11,038 bases of DNA from an uncultured Ruminococcus sp. (GTDB taxonomy: Bacteria; Bacillota; Clostridia; Oscillospirales; Ruminococcaceae): positions 1-11,038 of the forward strand of contig CAMWRL010000056.1 in NCBI GenBank assembly GCA_947176685.1, written 5' to 3'. Positions 5,722-11,038 of this stretch are shown here, piece by piece. The number at the start of each line of letters is the position of its first letter. The stretch's first letter is position 1. Below the pieces are notes generated by a model. That model searched no databases and was not told the DNA's origin. It saw only the letters and a program-made list of their open reading frames with translations. The translations under genes were made by a program, and so were the position numbers.

Positions 5722-6771
5722 ATGTCAGAAAAAATGAACGAAATCAGACAGGCTTTTTCCGTAAAAATCGGGAACGCTTCAGATACTCAGACACTTGAGG
5801 AAATCCGCATTGAGTATCTCGGAAAAAAAGGCATTGTCACCGGTCTTATGAAAACTATGAAAGACCTTTCCAATGAGGAAAAAAAGACTTTCGGACAGCA
5901 GGTGAACGTCCTGAAAAACGAAATCACGGAAGCAATCGCAAAGAAAACAGAGGAAATCAGACAGCAGGAACTCGAAGCCGAAATCAACTCAATGCCGGAA
6001 TTTGACGTATCAGCACCGCCGGCACTGGACAGAGGTTCATATCACCCGATAACGCTCGTCCAGAGAGAGTGCGAACGAATATTCCGTTCAATGGGCTTCA
6101 CGGTCGAGGACTACAGCGAAATCGTTACCGACTATGAATGTTTCGAGTCCGTCAATATTCCGAAGCACCACCCCGCAAGAGATATGCAGGACACTTATTA
6201 TTTAACCAACGGACAATTATTGAAGTCTCAGACTTCCGCAGCGCAGAACGCCATTTATAAAAAGTACCGCAAGGCTCTTGTCGAGGAGGGAAAACCCATT
6301 AAGGCTATTTTCCCCGGACGCTGTTTCAGAAACGAAGCAACTGACGCTTGTCACGAAAATACGTTTTTCCAGATGGAGGGCGTTATGGTTGACAGAAATA
6401 TCTCAATTTCTAATCTTATTTTCTTTATGAAAACTATGCTTTCAGAAGTTTTCCAAAAAGATATAAAGGTAAGATTAAGACCGGGCTTTTTCCCGTTCGT
6501 AGAACCGGGATTCGAGCTTGATATAAGCTGTCTGATATGCGGAGGCGATGGCTGTCCGTCCTGCAAGCACAGCGGCTGGCTGGAGCTTTGTCCGTGCGGA
6601 ATGATTCACCCTGAAGTGCTTAAAGCAGGCGGAATTGACCCCGAAGAATATACCGGATTTGCTTTCGGACTGGGAATGACCCGTCTTGCTATGATGAAGT
6701 ACGGCATTAAGGATATACGTGACCTCAACAGCGGTAATTTAAAGAGCCTGTCGCAGTTCACGGCAGAATGA
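5722..6771 (+). CDS. pheS: Phenylalanyl-tRNA synthetase alpha subunit
   Basis: The 349-residue catalytic subunit of the alpha2-beta2 class II synthetase that charges tRNA-Phe with phenylalanine in the cytosol. The N-terminal 90 residues are the charged coiled-coil arm that contacts tRNA. The catalytic domain shows HHPARD (149-154), TSAAQ (171-175), motif 2 starting PGRCFRNEATDA (198-209) and running to FFQMEG, and motif 3 GFAFGLGMTRLAM (312-324). Between them lies a cysteine cluster, Cys270, 273, 278, 281, 290 and 292. The first four are often seen in Firmicute PheS, and the LCPCGMIHP version is a variant of the usual LGAGMVHP. The start is chosen from AAAGGA (5707-5712) nine bases before the ATG and follows the T-box terminator. 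Length is normal. pheT follows after 18 bases. Confidence 0.98.
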   Translation: MSEKMNEIRQAFSVKIGNASDTQTLEEIRIEYLGKKGIVTGLMKTMKDLSNEEKKTFGQQVNVLKNEITEAIAKKTEEIRQQELEAEINSMPEFDVSAPPALDRGSYHPITLVQRECERIFRSMGFTVEDYSEIVTDYECFESVNIPKHHPARDMQDTYYLTNGQLLKSQTSAAQNAIYKKYRKALVEEGKPIKAIFPGRCFRNEATDACHENTFFQMEGVMVDRNISISNLIFFMKTMLSEVFQKDIKVRLRPGFFPFVEPGFELDISCLICGGDGCPSCKHSGWLELCPCGMIHPEVLKAGGIDPEEYTGFAFGLGMTRLAMMKYGIKDIRDLNSGNLKSLSQFTAE

Positions 6772-6789
6772 GGAAAGGAGAGTTAAATA

Positions 6790-9153
6790 ATGTTTTTATC
6801 AATGAACTGGATTTCAGAATTTGTTGATTTCAGCGGACTTGACAAACTCGCACTTATACATCAGTTTTCGCTGTCAACCGCCGAAGTCGAAAACGAAATC
6901 TTTATGAAAGGCAGTGACATTTCGGGAATAGTGGTTGCGGAAATAAAGTCCGTTGAGGAACACCCCGATTCAAAGAAGCTCCACTTGCTGAAAGTCGATG
7001 CAGGCAAGGAAGAACTTGTTGACGTAGTGTGCGGTGCGCCTAACGTCCGTGTTGGTATGAAGACGGCGTTTGCTCAGGTAGGTGCAAGGATAGGCGATAT
7101 AACTATAGCTCCACGAAAGCTTGCCGGATATACGTCCAACGGAATGTGCTGTTCCGAAGCTGAAATAGGTCTGAGCGATGACCATAGCGGCATTATGGAA
7201 ATAACTGACGATATTCCCAACGGTACAGACCTAAAAGAAGCTTATCAGATTGACGACATAGTATTTGAAGTGGACAACAAGTCCCTGACCAACCGTCCCG
7301 ACCTCTGGGGACATTACGGCATTGCAAGAGAATTTGCGGCACTTACGGGCAGACCACTTAAACCTCTTGAAACCGTTGATTTAAGTCAGTTCAGCGGACT
7401 TCCGCAGATTGATATGAAAATCCTTGACCCGCTTTGTCAGCGTTATTCGTGCTTGCAGGTGGACAATATAAAACGTAATATCAGTCCCGTGAATATGCGT
7501 GTACGCCTTTACTACTGCGGAATGAGAGCTATAAATTTCCTTGCCGACCTCACCAATTACCTTATGCTTGAAATGGGTCAGCCAATGCACGCATTCGATT
7601 CAAGGAAAGTCGAAAATATCAGAATAAGACGTTTTGACAAGCCGTTTACTTTCAAAACGCTTGACAGTGTTGACAGGAATATTGACGAAAACACCCTTAT
7701 GATTTGCAACGGCGATAAGCCCGTTGCGATTGCCGGAATTATGGGCGGACTTGATTCGGAAATAGTTGACGATACAACCGCACTCACCCTTGAATCTGCA
7801 ACTTTTGACGCTGTATCAATCAGAAAATCAAGCGTAAGACTTGCGCACCGCACGGACGCTTCTATGCGTTACGAAAAGTGCCTTGACCCTGAAATGACGG
7901 TTACTGCAATTGGACGTTTCGTTAAACTTATGCTTGACGCTGACCCCGATTCCAAAGTAATATCATCACTCACTGATGAGTATGCATATAAATATCCGGA
8001 AAGGGCGTTTGACTTTACAAAGGCTTTTGTGGACAGGTATACAGGTATAGAGATTTCCAACGATACTATAGTTAAAACGCTTGATTCACTGGGATTCGGA
8101 ATAACCGAAAAAGACAATGTATTTTCGGTAGTGATACCGTCTTGGAGAGCTACAAAGGACATCACTATGAAAGCCGACATAATCGAGGAAATAACAAGAA
8201 TTTACGGTTATGACAACTTTGAAGTGAATACTGCAACAGCACCGTTGTATCCGGTACGCATAGAAACCGAAAAGAGCGTTGAGGACAGAATCAAAGACCT
8301 GCTTGTGCAGAAGTACAACCTTCACGAAGTACATTCTTATGTATGGGTTTACAACGACGAATACAAGGCACTGGGCATTGAGATTGAGGACAATATCCGT
8401 CTTGTCAACGCTACCAACCCCAATATTGAAATAATCCGCCGTTCAATCGTACCGACACAGCTTTGTCAGGTTAAATATAACACTGAGTTTTCACCGGAGT
8501 TCGGAATTTTTGAAATCGGCAGAATCGTTGACGGCGTGAATCCAGAAACCGACCTTTGCAACGAACACAAGAAACTTTGTATAACGCTTTTCAGCCGTAT
8601 AAAGACTGTTGAGGAAGTATATATGCAGTTGCGTGATATGCTTGCAGTAATCGCTGATGATATAAAGCATACCGGTATAAGTTTCCAAAAGATTGAAGCA
8701 AGTCATTCATATCAGCAACCACGCAATCTTAACGACGTAATCTGCGGCGGAAAGGTAATAGGTGAAATCGGCGTTGTATACCCGAAAATCTCAAAGAAGA
8801 CTGACAAAAACGCTTCAATATTGTATGCTGAAATTGATGTTGCAGATTTTGCGGAAGTTACAGCAGACAGTATCGTATATGACGAGCCGTCCAGATACCC
8901 CGAAATGGAAATAGACCTTACGTTTATGGCTGACAGGTTTGAGCCAATCGGACAGGCAGTCAAAGAAGTTAATTCCGACCTTGTAAAGAAAGTAAGTCTT
9001 GCCGGAGCTTATACAGACGATTCCGGAAAGTCCATAACCGTGAGAATACTTTTCTCAGACAGAAACAGGACTTTGACCCGTGAGGAAGTCTCCGCAGTAA
9101 CCGACAGCATTATTGAAAATCTCAGGGAAAAATCAATCAGTCTTAAAGCATAA
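6790..9153 (+). CDS. pheT: Phenylalanyl-tRNA synthetase beta subunit
   Basis: The 787-residue beta subunit, which builds the tRNA-binding and editing part of PheRS and hydrolyses mischarged Tyr-tRNA-Phe. Domains in order: N-terminal segment; an EMAP-like OB-fold tRNA-binding domain (about 45-150, with EHPDSKKLHLLKVD and CGAPNVRVGM); the B3/4 editing domain (about 210-375, with MRAINFLADLTNYLMLEMGQPMHAFD split around 245-270 and the RTDASMRYEK segment at 354-363); B5 (about 400-475, ending in DIIEEITRIYGYD); a catalytic-like core (about 480-690); and the C-terminal ferredoxin-like anticodon-binding FDX-ACB domain (about 695-787, with RYPEMEIDLTF and DRNRTLTREE). Length is typical. The ribosome binding site AAAGGAG at 6774-6780 lies just after the pheS stop, so the two subunits are cotranscribed under the T-box and made together. 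Confidence 0.98.
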   Translation: MFLSMNWISEFVDFSGLDKLALIHQFSLSTAEVENEIFMKGSDISGIVVAEIKSVEEHPDSKKLHLLKVDAGKEELVDVVCGAPNVRVGMKTAFAQVGARIGDITIAPRKLAGYTSNGMCCSEAEIGLSDDHSGIMEITDDIPNGTDLKEAYQIDDIVFEVDNKSLTNRPDLWGHYGIAREFAALTGRPLKPLETVDLSQFSGLPQIDMKILDPLCQRYSCLQVDNIKRNISPVNMRVRLYYCGMRAINFLADLTNYLMLEMGQPMHAFDSRKVENIRIRRFDKPFTFKTLDSVDRNIDENTLMICNGDKPVAIAGIMGGLDSEIVDDTTALTLESATFDAVSIRKSSVRLAHRTDASMRYEKCLDPEMTVTAIGRFVKLMLDADPDSKVISSLTDEYAYKYPERAFDFTKAFVDRYTGIEISNDTIVKTLDSLGFGITEKDNVFSVVIPSWRATKDITMKADIIEEITRIYGYDNFEVNTATAPLYPVRIETEKSVEDRIKDLLVQKYNLHEVHSYVWVYNDEYKALGIEIEDNIRLVNATNPNIEIIRRSIVPTQLCQVKYNTEFSPEFGIFEIGRIVDGVNPETDLCNEHKKLCITLFSRIKTVEEVYMQLRDMLAVIADDIKHTGISFQKIEASHSYQQPRNLNDVICGGKVIGEIGVVYPKISKKTDKNASILYAEIDVADFAEVTADSIVYDEPSRYPEMEIDLTFMADRFEPIGQAVKEVNSDLVKKVSLAGAYTDDSGKSITVRILFSDRNRTLTREEVSAVTDSIIENLREKSISLKA

Positions 9154-9156
9154 AAA

Positions 9157-9186
9157 ATTCCCCCTGTATGACCGTACAGGGGGAAT
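9157..9186. terminator. Bidirectional terminator between pheT and the CDF transporter gene
   Basis: A perfect 11-bp stem TTCCCCCTGTA (9158-9168) with TACAGGGGGAA (9175-9185), extended by one A-T pair, encloses a six-base loop. On the minus strand a run of six T's follows (complement of 9152-9157), making a strong terminator. On the plus strand the tail is TAAATTATTTTT, which is weaker but usable. The stem begins four bases after the pheT stop. Confidence 0.9.
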
Positions 9187-9189
9187 AAA

Positions 9190-10065
9190 TTATTTTTCGG
9201 GATTCATATGAACTGTAATATGTTTTATGTCCGGAAAACGCTTTTCGACACTTGAATGAACGTTTTCGGCTATATCGTGGGCGTCACTAAGGGACATACT
9301 GCCGTTTGCGGAAATCTCAATATCAGCATATATCCTGTTTCCGAAAACCCTTGTTCTGAGCAGGTCAATTTCAGCCACGCCGTCCTGTTCCATAACGCAT
9401 TTGCGGATATTGTTTTCGGTTTCCTCATCGCAGGAGTGGTCAACCATTTTGTCTATAGCGTCCCTGAAAATGTCAACCGAGGCTTTAGCGATAAACACAC
9501 ATATCACAAGGCTTGCGACGGGGTCAAGTACCGGAAAGCCCATTCTTGCGCCTGCGATACCAATTAACGCTCCTATTGAAGACAAAGCGTCACTTCTGTG
9601 ATGCCAGGCGTCTGCCATAAGTGCGTCAGATTTCAGGACTTTTGCGTAATGTCTTGTATACCAGAACATAGCCTCTTTGACTATTATCGAAACTCCGGCG
9701 GAAACAAGTGCAAGTACTTCGGGAACTTCGAGTTCTGAAAAGTTTCCGGCAGAAATATCCTTTAAAGCGTCCGCCCCTATGAAAAGTCCGGTTATCAACA
9801 GTATTACCGCAAGCACTAGTGCCGAAACGCATTCCATACGTTCGTGACCGTAGGGGTGTTCCTTGTCGGAAGCCTTTGCAGAAAGTTTAACGCCGATTAT
9901 TACAATTATACTGCTGAATACGTCCGAAGCCGAATGCACGGCATCACTTACCATAGCACCGGAGTGTGCGGTTATTCCTGCAAAAAGCTTGAATGCTGAC
10001 AGGACTGTATTTCCGATAATACTTACTATAGAGACTTTTACGGCATTATTTTGAAAAATTCCCAT
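9190..10065 (-). CDS. Cation diffusion facilitator (CDF) metal exporter
   Basis: A 291-residue membrane transporter of the CDF family (FieF/CzcD relatives), which exports divalent metals such as Zn, Fe or Mn in exchange for protons. Several hydrophobic membrane segments precede a cytoplasmic C-terminal domain of about residues 212-291. The metal site is visible in two membrane helices: HSASD (His44, Asp48; also Asp41) and HHRSD (His155, Asp159). His in this position is usually linked to zinc selectivity, but specificity is inference. The C-terminal domain shows the usual GVAEIDLLRTR and HITVHMNPE pattern of the dimerising ferredoxin-like fold. The start is placed at 10065 because AAAGGAG lies seven bases upstream; the frame stays open to 10095, but that start would overlap the preceding gene by 17 bases and lacks a ribosome binding site. 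It lies 13 bases downstream of the transpeptidase gene, so the two are probably cotranscribed. Confidence 0.93.
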   Translation of the reverse strand: MGIFQNNAVKVSIVSIIGNTVLSAFKLFAGITAHSGAMVSDAVHSASDVFSSIIVIIGVKLSAKASDKEHPYGHERMECVSALVLAVILLITGLFIGADALKDISAGNFSELEVPEVLALVSAGVSIIVKEAMFWYTRHYAKVLKSDALMADAWHHRSDALSSIGALIGIAGARMGFPVLDPVASLVICVFIAKASVDIFRDAIDKMVDHSCDEETENNIRKCVMEQDGVAEIDLLRTRVFGNRIYADIEISANGSMSLSDAHDIAENVHSSVEKRFPDIKHITVHMNPEK

Positions 10066-10072
10066 AAAAACG

Positions 10073-10079
10073 CTCCTTT
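10073..10079 (-). promoter_or_regulatory. Ribosome binding site that decides the CDF start
   Basis: AAAGGAG on the minus strand, seven bases before the ATG at 10063-10065. It lies in the 13-base gap after the upstream stop, touching the stop codon, which suggests translational coupling. Confidence 0.85.
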
Positions 10080-11038
10080 CAGTTCTGATTGTCAAGTATA
10101 GTATTTATAATGCCCTGATAGTAATAAGACGATTCACTCGCAAATTCAAATCCGTGTTCGGCAGGATTCTGAATCTGCATTACTACTATGTACGAACCGT
10201 CATAATTGCGGTAGTCGTAACTTTCATTTGTGGTATCGGATTTTTTAAGACAGCCCGTTATGTAGAGGAAGTCCCCGACCCAAGTCTCAGCCGTACCGGT
10301 TTTTGCGTAAAGGGTGAAGTTTTCGGGGAGGTATATTCCCAGACCGGAGGCTACGCCGTACATACCGTCAAGAAGATTCTGCCTGTAGTCTTCCGGAATT
10401 GTTGCGATTACGTCATTGGGTGATGAGCCTTTTTCAAGGACTGTTTCCGGACTGCTTGTATCAAGGACGTTTTGCAGCACAAAAGGTCTGACCATATCAC
10501 CGAAAACAGCTTCACGACCGAGTGCCGCAAGGTATATCGGACACGTAAGTATATAAGACTGTCCGAAAGCACTGCGCCTTAAATCGTCATTGCAGTTAAT
10601 TTCAATGTTGTTTTCAATATCCCCGAAATCGCACTGAATATCCGTCACGAAATGGAATATTCCGTCAAGGTCATTCAGAACGTCTTCTTTACCAATTTCG
10701 TTAAAAGCCTTTGCAAAAAATATATTGCTTGAATTTATAAACGCTGAGTAAAGACTTCTCTCCATAGGATAATAACCGTTTGTCTTGCTGTCCCAGTTGA
10801 CGATTGTTGCACCGTCATCAGTCCATTCGCCCTCGTCCCACAGGGAGTATATACCGTGTTTGTCGGCGATTACTTCGGACATAATTTTGAAACAAGACCC
10901 CGGTTCGGCATTCTGGAAAGCCTTATTTCCGCAGACTCCCCAGGCAAGTTCTTCATCATAACCCGTATTTTCAATCGTTGACGGGTCATATGACGGATAC
11001 GACCCCTGCGACATTATTGAACCGTCAGTTCTCATTAC
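10079..11038 (-). CDS. Penicillin-binding protein, transpeptidase domain (partial, start outside window)
   Basis: The C-terminal 319 residues of a class B-like penicillin-binding protein, which cross-links peptidoglycan outside the membrane. Counting from the Met at 11035, the three active-site motifs are all present: SxxK as PGSCFK (Ser47, Lys50), SxN as SSN (102-104) and KTG as AKTGTAE (244-250). The preceding GSYPSYDPS is the usual lead-in to the transpeptidase domain. The reading frame is still open at the right edge (a Val codon at 11036-11038), and the Met at 11035 is inside the domain without a start context, so the true N-terminus with its membrane anchor lies beyond the window. The absence of visible FtsW/RodA neighbours prevents assignment to division, elongation or sporulation. 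The 3' end is followed by the CDF gene. Confidence 0.92.
   Translation of the reverse strand, partial: VMRTDGSIMSQGSYPSYDPSTIENTGYDEELAWGVCGNKAFQNAEPGSCFKIMSEVIADKHGIYSLWDEGEWTDDGATIVNWDSKTNGYYPMERSLYSAFINSSNIFFAKAFNEIGKEDVLNDLDGIFHFVTDIQCDFGDIENNIEINCNDDLRRSAFGQSYILTCPIYLAALGREAVFGDMVRPFVLQNVLDTSSPETVLEKGSSPNDVIATIPEDYRQNLLDGMYGVASGLGIYLPENFTLYAKTGTAETWVGDFLYITGCLKKSDTTNESYDYRNYDGSYIVVMQIQNPAEHGFEFASESSYYYQGIINTILDNQN

Noticed and set aside
5571..5798. Plus-strand open frame of 75 codons upstream of and overlapping pheS
   Set aside because: It runs through the structured T-box leader, including the terminator, and has no ribosome binding site; the RNA structure explains the sequence.
10066..10095. 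Ten-codon N-terminal extension of the CDF transporter
   Set aside because: It would overlap the upstream gene by 17 bases and lacks a ribosome binding site, whereas the internal ATG at 10063-10065 has a strong AAAGGAG.

Overview
The window looks like chromosomal DNA from a Gram-positive, anaerobic, fibre-degrading Firmicute, most likely a Ruminococcus-type member of the Oscillospiraceae. The clues are a secreted protein ending in a type I dockerin (the plug module of cellulosome enzymes), strong AAAGGAG-type ribosome binding sites, consensus sigma-A promoters, a T-box leader in front of pheST, and moderate G+C content. The species assignment is inference; no rRNA or tRNA gene is present to anchor it.

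Layout, left to right. Positions 1-60 hold the last codons of an upstream gene, followed 18 bases later by an AT-rich 187-residue gene (79-642, DUF3841-like) and a hairpin terminator. A textbook promoter (720-748) then drives a two-gene unit: a YjjU-type patatin-like phospholipase (781-1629) and an unrecognised 163-residue protein (1639-2130). This unit converges on a minus-strand thrH-type phosphatase gene (2176-2778), and the two share a bidirectional terminator. Upstream of thrH are its own promoter with a 14-bp palindrome at the expected transcription start, and an AT-rich inverted-repeat element (2871-2948) that reaches into the 3' end of the next gene.

That next gene (2926-5316, minus) encodes a 796-residue secreted modular protein: signal peptide, DUF4874 and DUF4832 barrel region, CBM9-like domain, Ig-like domain, dockerin. 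Its promoter lies back to back with the promoter of the phenylalanine T-box leader (about 5428-5690), which controls pheS (5722-6771) and pheT (6790-9153), the two subunits of phenylalanyl-tRNA synthetase. The T-box has a legible Stem III, antiterminator, UGGU bulge and terminator, and a plausible UUC specifier.

The pheST operon converges on a minus-strand pair: the C-terminal part of a penicillin-binding transpeptidase (running off the right edge) and, 13 bases downstream, a cation diffusion facilitator transporter. Again one hairpin serves both directions. Most of the window is ordinary housekeeping DNA. The points worth a second look are the asymmetric dockerin, the repeat that supplies the end of the dockerin gene, the palindrome at the thrH start site, and the two unrecognised or weakly recognised small proteins. 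I found no convincing novel multi-gene system.
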